Shown: positions 9,577 through 20,600 of the stretch, one piece after another
Layout of the letters: each line of letters starts with the position of its first letter
Numbering within the stretch: the first letter of the stretch is position 1
DNA from: Branchiostoma floridae
Taxonomy: Eukaryota > Chordata > Leptocardii > Amphioxiformes > Branchiostomatidae
Assembly: GCF_000003815.2 (NCBI RefSeq)
Contig: NC_049984.1
Span: forward strand, 2,846,781-2,910,780
Direction: 5' to 3'
Length of the DNA: 64,000 nucleotides
Translations under genes and position numbers: made by a program
Notes under the pieces: generated by a model
Databases searched by the model: none
Told to the model about the DNA's origin: nothing
What the model saw: only the letters and a program-made list of their open reading frames with translations

Positions 9577-10557
9577 GACTGTGTATTGAGCCCCATTGTT
9601 AACATCTCCAACTGGGACCTGTCGCTCCCTGCGAGGCAAACGAGAAGGCTGTGGCTGCAGTACTGACACAGAACGATTTGATGATGATGATGATTCTACT
9701 ACTTTAAAACTCTTACAGTATTTCGTAACAGTAACAACTCTACAGCACTTTGATTTCATTTTAAAAGATTTTATTGTGATTGCCACAACTGACAAAAGAG
9801 GAGCAAAGGCAGGGATTTGTGCTTGGCCCTGGGAAGGAATGATCCTGAAATGCATTGAATTTTAATAGGTGACCAAAAGGTCTACCGGTAGTTGTAAAGC
9901 AAGACATGCAGAATTGTGAGTTCTGGTAACCAACTCAATTTTGCACAGTCATGTAGTTTCCCCAGAAAGCTTCCCCACCATAAGTAAAAACTTCACAAAA
10001 CTTCCTCTTCCGAATGAAAATATTTTGTTCCTGCCTTGACAACAACTGCCCTTGAGAAAGTTGTAACTTCTGTCCCAAGACTGTAAGGCATACAGATCTT
10101 AAGATCTCTGTAATAAGACTCCTTGGAGATTAAGACCTACTTTACGAGGTAGTTACGAACTTCCTCACCTGCTCCGCATAAACCACAGTTTTTACTGCAG
10201 GAAAGGGGAACCTTCTAATCACCGTGGTAACGGGAGATCAGATTTCCGAGCTGGGGACTTTGGTTTCCCAAGAAATACACCAAACCATAAAGCCCAACCT
10301 TCACCTCTACCCCGATGGCTTAATTCTTGGCACCCCTGCCGTTGACTTCCTTGGAGGTGGAAAATTTCTCAGAGCGTGTAGAAAGGCAAAAAATCGTAAT
10401 GTTTCTCAATCTTCTAGTTTTGAGGACACTCGTGTCTTTGCCTAGTAGGGAAGGGATTCTGTCTTGGTTCATGGATACTGTCTTGTTTAGCTGACACTGC
10501 AGATCTAACCTTTCACTGGTGATGAAAGAGAGGCTATAATGTATAGTATTAACAGGT
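9577..10557. other. Gene-free stretch with short GAT microsatellite
   Basis: No coding signature. (GAT)n occurs near 9679-9693. Around 10190-10300 the sequence is GC-balanced and contains ATCACCGTGGTAAC (10218-10231), an RFX X-box-like word close to one at 16402. No transposon ends were seen. Confidence 0.45.
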
Positions 10558-10960
10558 TCATTGCCCTTGGCCTTGTTGCTCACAGAAGGGCCCTGATGAT
10601 CGGTGGTGAACAGAGGGAGGACTGTGAAACGGACTGTGATGATGATGATGATAAGATACTGGTAAATTTCCTTCACTCTTTTCCACAATCACAATGAACA
10701 GTTCACCACCCTTCCTAAGGACTGCAACCCTCTTCAAAATCCAGTAGTGAGTATGCTGGGTGAAATAGATAGCCGGGATTCGAACTCCCAACCTCTTGTT
10801 CCAGAGGTTCAGGCTAGCTAAACCATTGGATTACCGTAGGCGTACACACACTTCTTCAAGACCCTTGTGGCTCCGTCCTAAAGACAATGGCTCACAGCCA
10901 ACTTCATATCATGTCATCTCATCTCATTTCTTCTATTTCATTTCCTTCCTTGAGACAGCC
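10558..10960 (-). mobile_element. tRNA-derived SINE, minus strand (copy of the 6995 family)
   Basis: The B-box reads GAGTTCGAATCCCGG on the minus strand (about 10772-10786), with a degenerate A-box near 10810-10845. The body with AAGGACTGCAACCC lies at about 10717-10730. A (GAT)n run at about 10637-10652 may mark the tail. The unit recurs in tandem to the right (10985-11270). Confidence 0.6.
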
Positions 10961-11270
10961 TTATACAATGTACTGGGAAATTTTCCTCGCTCTTTTGCAA
11001 AAAAAAACACGCAATTAACAGTGGACCATCATTCTTGAGGACAGCAACCCCTTCCAGTAGCGTACATGATGATTGAGTGACACAGCCGGGATACGAACTC
11101 CCATCCTCTTGTTACAGAGGCAGGGTTGCAAACCAATGGACTACACACACTTCCTCAATACCCTTGCGCCTCTGTTCCAAAGACAATGGCTCACGTCCAA
11201 CTGGGACCCAAGAAAAAACACCAAGATGTCATTTCATCTTATTTCTTCCATTTCATTTCCTTTACTGAGA
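10961..11270 (-). mobile_element. Second tandem copy of the same SINE-containing unit
   Basis: It repeats the order seen in the previous unit: AACAGTGGACC, GAGGACAGCAACCCC body, CCGGGATACGAACTC (inverse B-box, about 11086-11100), then CAAAGACAATGGCTCAC and a pyrimidine-rich CATTTC stretch. It is interrupted at 11270 by the large element at 11271-12506; the unit continues at about 12507. Confidence 0.6.
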
Positions 11271-12506
11271 GAGGGCCCCTAAGGGGGGGTACCGACAACG
11301 CTCTACGCTAAATTCGGGAGGGCCGGCTACGTAATACGCTAAATTATGGACGCTTCATTACGCTCTACGCTAAATTACGAAATTTCATAATGCATTATGC
11401 AAATATTTATTGTCTTTTGGCTGAACTCCGCCGACGGCAGAACATGTGAAGATGAGATCTAAACAAAACTGATAATTCCATCAATAAGATTAAAACTTAA
11501 CTTCTAAAGACGTCTTGCTGGCCAAAGGAGGCGACAGCAAATTTCTCATGTGACGTAATTTTCAGCACTTGTAGCACCGAAAGCGGAGGCGCGACAATCC
11601 TAGGGCGTCCGGGGGCATGCTCCCCCGGGAATATTGTGAAATCTTGACCCTCTGAAACGCCATTTTAAGCATTTTGAAGGGCAAATGTTGCTCACAGACT
11701 AAGCTAAGTTAAATAGCATCCAATTAGAAATTCACATGGTTTTAGCTTTAAGCTGGGCAACGCCCCCAAACATCATTTTCAGATTTCGAGTGCCGAAAGC
11801 ACGAACAGTCGAACTGTCGCAGGGTAGGTACGGGAAAATTTGGAAATTTTTACCCTCTGAAACACCATTTCCTGCATTTTGAGGGACAAATTTTGCTGGC
11901 AGACCATATGCTCAATGTAATGACATTTCTGTCAGAGAAACGTCTTTGAGGGCGACGAGCGCCGGAGAGTCGTGAGCGCCGGAGGCTAGGCCCAAGCCGT
12001 CGCGGCAAGGGCCGCCCGGCGCCCGGAGAAAAATTGAAATCTCGACCCTCTGAAATGCCATTTCCTGCATTTAAGGGGCACATTTTGCTTGTTAACTAAG
12101 CTAAGGTCGGTAAAAAGATTTCTACTAGTTGGGGGACGACGCTCCCGCAACATATTTTCACCATGTCCAGTGCCGAAGTGTTGAGCCATAGCAAGGAATG
12201 TCCGGCGAAATTTTGAAATCTGGACCCTTTGAAACGCAATTTCCAGCATTTTTGCGGGTAAAATTTGCCGGTAGACTAGTTAAGTTTAATGAAACTTTGA
12301 TTACGCTTGACGAAAAATTAATATGAATTACGTTTTACGGTAAAATCCGGTTAGCTTCTACGTAATACGTTAAATTAAAGGGGCCAATATCGCTCGACGC
12401 AAAATGCACCGATTACGCTCTACGTTGAATTCGAGCGGTCCCGCTACGGAGTACGTAGAATTAAAACCGCCGATTACGCTCTACGGAAAAGGGCTTTGGG
12501 GCCCCC
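11271..12506. mobile_element. 1.24 kb non-autonomous element with subterminal and internal repeats
   Basis: CTGAGA at 11265-11270 is repeated at 12507-12512, a likely target duplication. The paralogous unit at about 10945-10960 (TTGAGACAGCCTTA) looks like the empty site. Both ends carry GGGCCCC-type G/C blocks and several direct ACGCTCTACG(C/T)TAAATT words. Between them lie four units of about 190-200 bp, each with GACCCTCTGAAACGCCATTT-like text (near 11647, 11851, 12043, 12222). There is no transposase ORF. Superfamily unresolved. Confidence 0.75.
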
Positions 12507-13097
12507 CTGAGACAGCCTTGCCCTACAAAGTTATCATGGCTCCTGGCCAACTGGTGCCTGAGTCAAACAGGTGGCCGGGAGACAGACAGGAGACTTACAG
12601 AGCTACCTATCCCCTGTACTGTCTGTCCTGATCATATCTCTGCAGGGATTGGCAGGCTATGGCCCTTACCACAGGATTATGGGGTGCTTAGTGGAGACCA
12701 CCACTTCTTGGAACCACCACATACGTGTGTGAATCAGTGTGATAGTCTGGCAGACTATACCTCCTACAGGTTTTGATAACTCATTCTTGGCCAAATGCAG
12801 ATGCTCCTCAATTGATGCTCAAGCAATCCTTTCATAGGCATTGATTGGCAAATAGCCTAGTGTTCTTGGCTTCCTTCCCAATGCATTGGTCACTTATCCA
12901 TGTGGCACCAAGATAGGATACCCTAGCTCTGACCAAACCAGGTCAGCAGAAATGCAGAACAGGTGGCAGGATAGTGTGGGCGGGGCACTTATTTCTCCAG
13001 GTATGCAGCTAAAGTGTACCTTTGGTCTGCATCCTAACAGCATTTATCACTTATCTATAAAGTAGTCTTGACACCACATACTGGCCCAATCTCATCA
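12507..13097. other. Flank of the large element; old repeat remnants
   Basis: It starts with the continuation of the interrupted SINE-bearing unit. AATGCAGAACAGGTGGCAGGATAGTGTGGGCGGGGCAC-like text at 12951-12990 recurs at about 13467-13505, just after the LINE tail, so this is another piece of that LINE 3' region. No gene seen. Confidence 0.5.
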
Positions 13098-13206
13098 ATA
13101 GGGTCTAACTCAGAGGGCCTGCCTTAGAATTTCATAGGGGGCAAGTTGGTCCTAGAGCCGAGGAGTTTGGTTGTGTAGGCCCTGGAAACAGTCTGGCTTC
13201 CAGGCT
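13098..13206 (-). mobile_element. Short MITE fragment, TAGCCTGG group (GGAAACAGTCTGG subfamily)
   Basis: It contains GGAAACAGTCTGGCTTCC and ends CCAGGCTA near 13206, matching the right ends of 13851-14038 and the 46940-47130 element. Interior words GGTCTAACTC and GGTCCTAGAG are also shared. The left end is not clear. Confidence 0.55.
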
Positions 13207-13222
13207 AGCAAGTGGTTACAGC

Positions 13223-13465
13223 TTGAAGCTAGCCAATACCCAAGTTCTGACTCACACTATACTGCAGGAAAGGTCAGAAAGGGCGAAGGGTGCAAAACCT
13301 AGGGGACGTCTTCCACGGACTTGGACTAGTGACTTGATAAAGTGGTCGCCACAAACAGTCCACCAGCTGGCAGCCTTGGCCAAAGACAGACGAAGGTGGA
13401 AAACGTATGTTGATGGCATTGCTGCCCCACCACTGGTAAGGCTCTGGGCAAACCTGAGGCCTTGA
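13223..13465 (+). pseudogene. C-terminal remnant of a non-LTR retrotransposon RT protein
   Basis: This 80 aa open frame contains PRGRLPRTWTSDLIKWS followed by LAALAKDRRRWKTYV. The pattern G-R-x-x-x-x-W-x-x-D-[IL]-x-x-W ... L-A-x-x-A-x-D-R-x-x-W closes many LINE ORF2 proteins. Nothing upstream gives RT catalytic motifs, so it is a 5'-truncated or decayed copy. Text after the stop (13466-13540, GTGTGGGCGGGGCAC) is repeated at about 12966-12985, which fits a LINE 3' UTR. The ATG at 13223 is not a native start. Clade not assigned. Confidence 0.7.
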
Positions 13466-13850
13466 GAAATGCAGCGCAGGTGGTGGGATAGTGTGGGCGG
13501 GGCACTTGTTTCATCAATAAACAGTTGGATGACACAAGGAGGCTGAAACCTGCCACACAAGACAACTGGCTGTGTGGCTGTCTTGAGCCTACTGGACCAA
13601 ACCAAGGACGCTGATTAGGGATGATTTATTTGCAGATTAGCTGGATAGTTGTATTTCTTGGAAATGCGCTTGATGACAGTTGACTGAAGAGGTTAGAATT
13701 TCAGGGTGAGTTTTTGTGGTTTGAAGTTTTGATTCTTGAGATAATGAATTTTTTTCTCTCCACTTTCCCATAGGACCACATATATTACAGGTATACTACT
13801 TAGTATACTGGAACAGTGTAGTCCTCCTGAACCCTGGCTAGAGAGTACCC

Positions 13851-14038
13851 TAACCTGGATGCCAGACTGTTTCCAGGGCCTGCACAAGCAAACTCCGCTC
13901 TAGGGCCAATCAAGGAGGTTGAAAGAGGGCCAACATGCTCCCAAGGAAATTCTACAGCTAGCAGGGTATACTACAGCAGGCCCCTGAGTTTGTCCAGGGT
14001 CTAACTAGGACTCTGGAAACAGTCTGACATCCAGGCTA
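13851..14038. mobile_element. MITE, TAACCTGGATGCCAGACTGTTTCC type
   Basis: The left end TAACCTGGATGCCAG pairs with the right end CTGACATCCAGGCTA; the inverted repeats extend over about 24 bp including ACTGTTTCC/GGAAACAGT. Length 188 bp. Related pieces are at 13098-13206 and 46940-47130. Confidence 0.8.
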
Positions 14039-14955
14039 ATATTACCCAGGGTCTGCCAAGTGTCCATCTCAGAATCCAGCAGGATGGATCAGGGAGTGGA
14101 CCAGAATATCTGAATCTCATTAACAAGCCAGTAAATCACAGCATGGCACAACACAACAGGTCTCTGCCTGTCTGCACCAAGCTGAGGAGAACAAGCTGCC
14201 CTGATCTGATGACTGGTTTCAGTCAGACCCATCAGAGTGGTGGTTTCTTCAACCTGCCAAAGATCTAGCCAGTAATCCAGCCTTGTAACAGCTTCATGGT
14301 GCATGTCCAGGCAGGGGATTGCCTTTGAGGTGCCAACCAAAGATGTATTATATTTTATTAAAAAAAAAAAGCTGATCATGAGTGATGGTACCAAGCTACT
14401 GAAGTTGTGACCCTCCTCAAACCACACTGATATGACCAGCTTTATGAAGTATACCTGCACCAGTAGATAGTATGATAATGAATGTACTATGTCAGTAAAA
14501 TACACTTGATTTGAGAATCAGACTAATCTGTAATCATATTTTGTCTCTGGCTTTACATTAGGTTGTATGGTAGCTGATAGATTGAGTATTAAAGAGTATC
14601 CCAGTTGTTCACTTGACCATGACTTCTTGAGCTCTTCAGGTGTGACTGTGAGACAGATTGTAGTATAACATTAACTTTGAGGTAACATCACATTTTTGGG
14701 GCACGAATGAAACAAATCAGAATGGTGGAGTTCTCCAAGAATCAAGCGCTGGGTAAAAGGAAAAACCTGTAACACCAGTAGTAACGTCCCATGAGACTGT
14801 GAAAGTCAGTACAACATAAACCTGCCCTAAAAGCTCTGTGCTCCAATTTCCCTCTCCCATCTGGAGGTGGTTAGAACTGGGCTTACCTCCAGCACAGTAA
14901 AACCTGTCCACCCTATTACTCCTGCCCTCACAGGAAATCACAGCCTTTCTTTATC
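14039..14955. other. Gene-free stretch
   Basis: A minus-strand ORF of 138 aa at 14089-14505 has no recognised motif and no coding neighbour; I treat it as chance. No tandem or inverted structure is evident. Confidence 0.45.
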
Positions 14956-15322
14956 AGGCCACACCAATTTAATTTCTTGGTTCACGGATTCGCTCGCTCC
15001 TATTTTTTGGGAAAAAAAATAAAAATAAAAATTACCACTCAGCAAATTTTCACCATTAATGAAACCATTCACCAACTTTCTGGTGTAGCAAATTGGCCTT
15101 TATATTATAAGCTCCTTAAAGTGTGGGTACAGGTGCTGTTACTGTACAAAAATAGTGTTTTGTACTTTTATCAAGCTGAAAACTTTTTTCTTTATGTTTT
15201 GGATTAGCCGTTACCTTTACCCCAACCATTTTACAATTTTTATTTTTATTTTTATTTCGCCCTCTCCCTCCATATTCTTTATGAAAAAATCTGTGAACCA
15301 AGAAATTAAATTGGTGTGGCCT
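14956..15322. mobile_element. MITE with AGGCCACACCAATTTAATTT inverted termini
   Basis: The left arm (14956-14988) and right arm (15290-15322) are complementary over about 30 bp, through AATTTCTTGGTTCAC. Length 367 bp, AT-rich interior with A-rich runs after the left arm and T-rich runs before the right arm. A lone terminus of the same family is at 61990-62017. Confidence 0.85.
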
Positions 15323-15646
15323 CAGAACAGGTTACAGGGACGTGAGCTCACTCTCATCAGTATAACCTGCTGTTTGTACTAGGGGAGGAAAGCAACAGAA
15401 AACTCCACTGGCTTTCTCAGAAGTTTCTCATTAAAACGTGAGTGCTGGAGTTGTGTTTCTTTGTGTAGATACTGGCTGCTTGGCTGAAGATCTGCCCAAG
15501 GCTTTGGAGGATAGGGAAGGATCATGGAGGGAGAAAGTCATGTCCATCCGTGCAACCAGCATGCCCGAATGATGATGATGATGTGTTTCTTAGAGATAGC
15601 AGTGCCCCCATTCATTTTTCCCCCCAGAAAAGTGGGCAGGTGACCT
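15323..15646. other. Gene-free spacer
   Basis: Short (GAT)n at about 15573-15582; otherwise unremarkable. Confidence 0.4.
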
Positions 15647-15758
15647 TAGCCTGGTTTCCAGCCATATTATAGCTCCTGAATGTCTTCTACCCTCTCCGCA
15701 AATACAGCGAGGACAGAAGAGACTCAGGAGCTATATTAAATACGGCAGGATACCAGCC
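15647..15758. mobile_element. MITE, TAGCCTGG group
   Basis: The left end TAGCCTGGTTTCCAGCC and right end GGATACCAGCCT are complementary. Inside these, AATATAGCTCCTGA-like arms pair with TCAGGAGCTATATT. Length 112 bp, with almost the whole element folding back. Confidence 0.75.
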
Positions 15759-15790
15759 TTTACCAGGCCTAGGCTGGGTAGGTAGGTCAC

Positions 15791-15888
15791 TGAGCCTGGG
15801 TACCATCCTCTGTTGGAATGGCTGGCTATATCTTTGTGCTTGCTCATAAACAACGGATGTGAGCGAGCGGTTGCAACAGAGGATGGTA
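15791..15888. mobile_element. MITE, AGCCTGGGTACCATCC type, right end lost
   Basis: AGCCTGGGTACCATCCTCTG at 15793 pairs with CAACAGAGGATGGTA (15874-15887). The final CCAGGCT expected on the right is missing. A complete relative is at 41111-41227. Confidence 0.65.
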
Positions 15889-16953
15889 AGAATTGTACAT
15901 CTCCAGTGTACATCTTATCATATAAAGAAAACCTCAGAAAAGTGCAGGTTTAAGCAACTCAAGCGACAGTCACTCTACAACACTTGAGCTTTTCCAAAGC
16001 CCAAAGGATGGAGACCTGGCCTGTTTCTCAACACTTGACTAGCTGTTTCCTGCCATCTATTGTCCATCCATCTTCCAGCCATTTGGGTCAGGCCTGTGTC
16101 CAGTTGGAACTGGAGCATGGCAGGTCTCTGGAGCAGGTAGTTGAGGGAGGGGGGCGCCACCTGTCTGTGACCCCTGGGTCACAGGGGACGTTTGAAGGAC
16201 AGAACCCTGACAGACATCCTCCAAACACGCAGGGCGGAGATGAGAACCAGCTGGGTACGGGTCTTCAGCTTTACCAGGTCAGCCGGGCGGGTTTAATTTT
16301 CCGATACTTCCACCGCAAAGTGCAGCAACAAGTGCAGTGTGGCGCAGGGGGCGTCAGGGGTTACATAAAGCGAAGGTCGCCGGGTGGGCGGCAAACAATG
16401 GGTCACCGTGGTAACGGGGAGTAGGGGTGAGAGATTTGCGGTGGGAAAGTTTTGCAGGGCTTTTGGAGCTGCCCATGCATTGAGAATCGGGTTGATTCCA
16501 CTGGTCAGGGGTCATCAATCAGGTGTAATGGCCATCTCATTTGCATACTAGGGACAACCTTAAAGGCACCATTACCCATGGGGATGCCAAGTGTCAGTCA
16601 AAGGACTGTTTGTACTGCCTCTTTTTTTCTTCACCCTATTCTAGAGCATTCCCAAACTAGGAACAGATGATGTTTTATTGGGTTCAGCACTAATCCAATA
16701 TGAATGGCTTACAGGTGACAGGGGTTGCCTTATCCATGTATGTCTTCACAACAAACTGCCAGGTACGGACACATCAAGATGGAAAACATCATGAAACCAA
16801 AATGAAATAATCCTTGGGCCCTGACTGAAAAGAAACATAACACTTCGTTTGTGAAGAAGTGATAAATTAGTCTGAAACTTTCTTTTATGGAGCAGGCTTA
16901 GGAAATTATTGAGTAGTCTTGAGTGAAAAGGGAAAAGTTATGAAAAGTGGATT
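15889..16953. other. Gene-free stretch with an X-box-like site
   Basis: The plus-strand 146 aa ORF (15984-16424) has no recognised domain and its translation looks random. GTCACCGTGGTAAC at 16402-16415 fits the RFX X-box pattern apart from the central dinucleotide. The region 16290-16440 is GC-rich and TE-free. Confidence 0.4.
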
Positions 16954-17040
16954 TTGTCTGCGTAACACAAACTCTGATGTCCGGAGCTGTTAAACCTGGC
17001 CCCTAGGGCGGGCCGCTATAAGCAAGATTTAATCAGGCTA
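16954..17040 (-). mobile_element. Short MITE, TAGCCTGATTAAAT family (copy 2)
   Basis: On the minus strand it begins TAGCCTGATTAAAT at 17040 and ends GTTACGCAGACAA at 16954, matching copy 1 at 7538-7635 including GTTTGTGTTAC. Confidence 0.65.
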
Positions 17041-17106
17041 GACTTAAACTCAAACTCAACTCGATTTCAGCATGTACAAGTAACAAAAGGGCTGAGATCT
17101 TTATTA

Positions 17107-17278
17107 AAATCTCCAAGCAGATCCTATGGTACCATGGATAGTGATCGAAAGCTGGTAACTGAGGAGTGTGCATTAGGTAGGAGTACCTATGGTAGCCAAT
17201 GCAAACTCCTAGGCTGGCTACACTCCTTTGCCAGCTTTTGATACTATTGTATGCTACACAGGATCTGCTTGGAGATTA
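17107..17278. mobile_element. MITE, CTCCAAGCAGATCC termini
   Basis: CTCCAAGCAGATCCTA on the left pairs with GGATCTGCTTGGAGAT on the right. The interior is less well paired, with GATAGTGATCGAAAGCTGG against CCAGCTTTTGATACTAT. About 172 bp; relative of 7147-7307. Confidence 0.75.
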
Positions 17279-17917
17279 GTTTAGATCTACATGTACCATC
17301 TAAGGTCCCGACCAGCAAGGAAAACTCCTTTTTTTTTTTTAAATTCTGATCCAGGCCTGGTTCAATTCAAATGTGATTTCACGAGGAAATGGTAAAATGT
17401 TATCTTCCTTTCATAACCACCTACTGGCAGCCATGGCGCTATTGGCTCCCCACACCAGGAGGTACATAGTTAGATGTGGCAGGCTAACCTCAGGTCAACT
17501 GTTTTGTACAGAGGAGGAACATGGTCTTTATTGAGGCTGCCAGTCACCAGGTAGAGAAGGCAACAGGAGGGAGGGAGCCCAACACAACAGAGATGGGTGG
17601 GGAGAAAGTCGCAAAAGCCAACCTCCTTGCACAAACTGAATTACCAATACTACATGTACCTTCAAACGGGGACACGCGGAAACAACAGGATGGATTGAAA
17701 TTGTCTTCTGCGGGCTTTTTCTTGACCGTTCTTGTAGATTGGCTTTCTATGACCTGATCGATGATTTACTTAAGGAGGCCTTGACCTACTCTACTCTTCA
17801 TGGAGGCTAAGCAATCAAGTTGCAAAAGCTTACTACTAGTATACCTGTACTCTGTCCTCATGGCTGAATTCCAGGCTACTTCCAATTAAGTGTAGCTAAA
17901 CTGAGGAAAAGAAAACA
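17279..17917. other. Gene-free stretch
   Basis: A poly-T run occurs at about 17330-17340. The small ORF at 17521-17757 has no recognised motif. Nothing else is visible. Confidence 0.4.
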
Positions 17918-18022
17918 TTTCATTCTTTCTGCATCTTTCTTTCTTTTTCTATCTTTCTCTCTTCCTTTCTTCCTTTCTTTCTGTCTCTCTCTATTTCTTT
18001 CTTTCATCTCTCTCTCTGTCAG
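17918..18022. repeat. Polypyrimidine (CTTT/CT)n low-complexity tract
   Basis: About 100 bases of nearly pure C and T on the plus strand, from TTCTTTCT, CTTTCCTT and CTCTCTCT words. Confidence 0.85.
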
Positions 18023-18542
18023 GCTTCCTCCTTCCTCCCTCCCAGCACCATCTGAGGTTCACCTGTTTTCACTCTGCACTTTGCAGTTCCACATTCTTGG
18101 GCAAACAAGTGCAGCCTGTTGGGACCTGAGGCCTGCCCAGTGGTCTGCCTGCCCACATACACACAACCACAGCCTGTGGGGACCTGAGGTCTGCCTGCCC
18201 ACCACATGCACCACAAACACACAAACCACAGAAACAGGCCATCAATCAGCTGCAACTACATGTAGGGGCAGGGACCTTGGGCCAGGTCTCAAAGCAGAAG
18301 TTCGGGTTTAGCTGCTTCTTTCTGCTAGATCTATCTTGTGAATGTGTTCTAGCCCTTTTCTGACACCAAGGTCCAAATATGAGGTGTCAAGTGAAAATAC
18401 AAATTGAGTGAGAAAGGGTCTTTCTTCCTCAAGGGGCAAAAAGTTCCTTTGGGGCATGTTGGAGCATACATGGTAGAAGAGCAATGAAAAAGAAATGTCC
18501 AAGAAGGAACTTGATGAAGAGGAACCCCAGAACACCACCACA
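18023..18542. other. Gene-free spacer before the minisatellite
   Basis: A short internal duplication, GGACCTGAGG(C/T)CTGCCTGCCCA-like, occurs near 18121 and 18179. No coding content. Confidence 0.4.
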
Positions 18543-19075
18543 GTTCACTGGGAGAGTAATGAGGGCAACAGGTATCCCTTTCCCCCATGTATGAGGGTTG
18601 GAGCCTGGGGGTCTGTAGGGGGGATCCTGCCCCAGCATGCACATGAGGAGACTAATGAGGGCAACAGGTATCCCTTTCCTCCAGGGGAGGGGGCTGGGGG
18701 TCTGTATGGGGGGATGCACATGAGGAGACTAATGAGGGCAACAGGTATCCCTTTCCTCCAGCGGAGGGGGCTGAGGGTTTGTATGGGGGGATCCTGCCCC
18801 CAGCATGACAGGTTTGTACATGAGGAGACTAATGAGAACAACAGCTATCCCTTTCCTCCAGGGGAGGGGGCTGAGGGTCTGTATGGGGGGATCCTGCCCC
18901 CAGTGTGACAAGTTTATACATGAGGAGACTAATGAGGGCAATAGGTATCCCTTTCCTCCAGGTATGGGGGCTTGTACCTGAGGATCTGTATGGGGGGATC
19001 CTGCCCCAGCATGCACATGAGGAGACTAATGAGGCCAACAGGTATCCCTTTCCTCCAGGGGAGGGGGCTGGAGCC
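18543..19075. repeat. Minisatellite, six units of 77-100 bp
   Basis: Units containing TAATGAGGGCAACAGGTATC start near 18554, 18651, 18728, 18828, 18928 and 19024. Each continues with a CCTTTCCTCCAGG block, GGGCTG.GGGTCTGTA, and GGGGGGATCCTGCCCC. Stop codons are rare, so overlapping ORFs of 80-137 aa appear on both strands, but unit lengths are not multiples of three and the frame shifts between units. Confidence 0.9.
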
Positions 19076-19084
19076 AGCCTGGCG

Positions 19085-19268
19085 CCATGGCTGGGATATA
19101 ATTGCAGAGTTTGGCACTACCTTACACCTGCTGGGCTTACATGTAGGCCATGCCAAGATATTCTCCTGCTTCTTGGACAAAATGGCTCCTGGCTCCTGGG
19201 ATTCGAACTCATGCTGAATACACGCTGCCAGCTCACAAACCCAACACGCTAACCACTACGCCAAAAGG
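19085..19268 (-). mobile_element. tRNA-derived SINE, minus strand (second family)
   Basis: On the minus strand an A-box TGGCGTAGTGGTTAGCG (about 19245-19262) and B-box GAGTTCGAATCCC (about 19198-19210) form the head. The body reads through CAAGAAGCAGGAGAATATC to GTAAGGTAGTGCCAAAC near 19110. Body-like text recurs at about 19345-19400 and 19733-19765, so fragments of the same family follow. Confidence 0.65.
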
Positions 19269-20039
19269 TCCAACCATTTGTTACGGTCAGTTTGGCGGTG
19301 CTTGAACCCTACTGTTATAAATCCAGCAACAGGACAAAGATGTTTGGCAGTGCCTTACATTTGCTAGGCTTAGGCCACATCAGTTATCTTCTTGGTTATC
19401 TCTTGGTTTCATGTTGAGTAACATTTGTGATTGCTTTTGGGTGGGCCGACTACTATCTCTTCGCAGCCAGGGGCAGAATTGTGAGGAGTTTACAATAGTC
19501 GGGGCTAAATAGTAAGGGTCTGGAGCGACCTGCCATTCGGTTCTAACTCGGGTGTTGTGACCTCAATACGACAGCAATTGCCCAAGGTGCGGCCATAGGA
19601 CTGTTAGCTTTGAACCGCTAACACTGGGAAGGACCCCTACTCTTTTCTTTAAGTATGGCGCATTCTTTAACGTTCTTTATCTTTTTGTTAAATCCAGAAA
19701 CTGAAAGATTGTATTGGAGAGGCCCAATCTCACTTTGGCACCACCTTCCACCTGCTAGGCCTACCAAACAAGCAGCAGACCTGTTCACAACACCACTTCC
19801 TCCCACTTAAGGAAAGACAGGGGCAAGACCAGGGCTGTTTGGATAACTTTGACCGGTTTTAGGGGGAAAGACAAGGCTGCTCCGTCGCCATGGCTACCAA
19901 GTCAAACGTAAACATCGTCCAAACCAAACAGGTGGCCTCGGGGTAAGTCTTGTAAAGGTTCCAACCTGGGTGATGTCGTTCCTATCTAAAAAGATACATG
20001 GTCTTCTCCTTGCAGACGTAAACATCTTACACAAGTCCT

Positions 20040-20312
20040 ACACTAAGACCAAAAGCTCTCTTCTTTATCACAGTGGTTTGTCCTTCTTTGATGTCTTCTT
20101 TATCTCTGAGTACGGTGGAGACTCAAGCCGGGCGGATAGAGGTCTAAGACAAGAGATGTTTCTCGCAAGTTTTACACTGAGAAACTGTAAGACAGAAAGC
20201 TCTCTTCTTCATCACAGCAGTTTGTCCTCCTCAGAAGTCTTCTTTATCTCTGAGTAAGGTGGAGACTCAAGTGTGGATAGAGGTCTAAGAGGCAGGAGAC
20301 GTTTCTCGGGGT
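20040..20312. repeat. Two-unit tandem duplication, 144 bp period
   Basis: AAAGCTCTCTTCT at about 20053 recurs at about 20197, and TTTATCTCTGAGTA plus GGTGGAGACTCAAG recur downstream in each unit. A 95 aa ORF spans both units but ends in unit 2, with no known domain. Confidence 0.75.
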
Positions 20313-20399
20313 CACGCAAACAAGACGTGTTTCCCTAACAGCTGTCAGACCAGGTTATTTGGTAAGCCTACCTTAAAGACAAGCACCTGTCCTCCTCGG

Positions 20400-20600
20400 C
20401 TGTCGTTAAGTCTGCACGCAAATCTCTTCCCTTTTCATAAGCGTCAAGGAATTCCTTTGTTTATCCTCCGGTGTTACTGAAATATGAACGGAAATGCCTG
20501 CCAGCCCTTGAATTATGCGGAAAGCTATTAGCCGATAGTGCGCTGCACATACAAGATTCCGATCTCAGCCTTTAATGACTACACAAGTGAGCCTTTGTCG
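20400..20600. promoter_or_regulatory. Candidate cis-regulatory block
   Basis: TE-free, with an octamer-like CACGCAAATC, a SOX-like CCTTTGT and AATTATGCGG. The call is by appearance only. Confidence 0.2.

Noticed and set aside
14089-14505. 138 aa minus-strand ORF
   Set aside because: No motif and no relation to neighbouring features; length is within chance for 64 kb in six frames.
15984-16424. 146 aa plus-strand ORF
   Set aside because: No recognised motif, no repeat of the frame elsewhere, and no splice or promoter context; probably chance in GC-richer DNA.
18495-19252. Overlapping ORFs up to 137 aa on both strands with ETNE.NRYPFPP-like repeats
   Set aside because: They come from the minisatellite. 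Unit lengths of 77-100 bp do not keep frame, and both strands are equally open.
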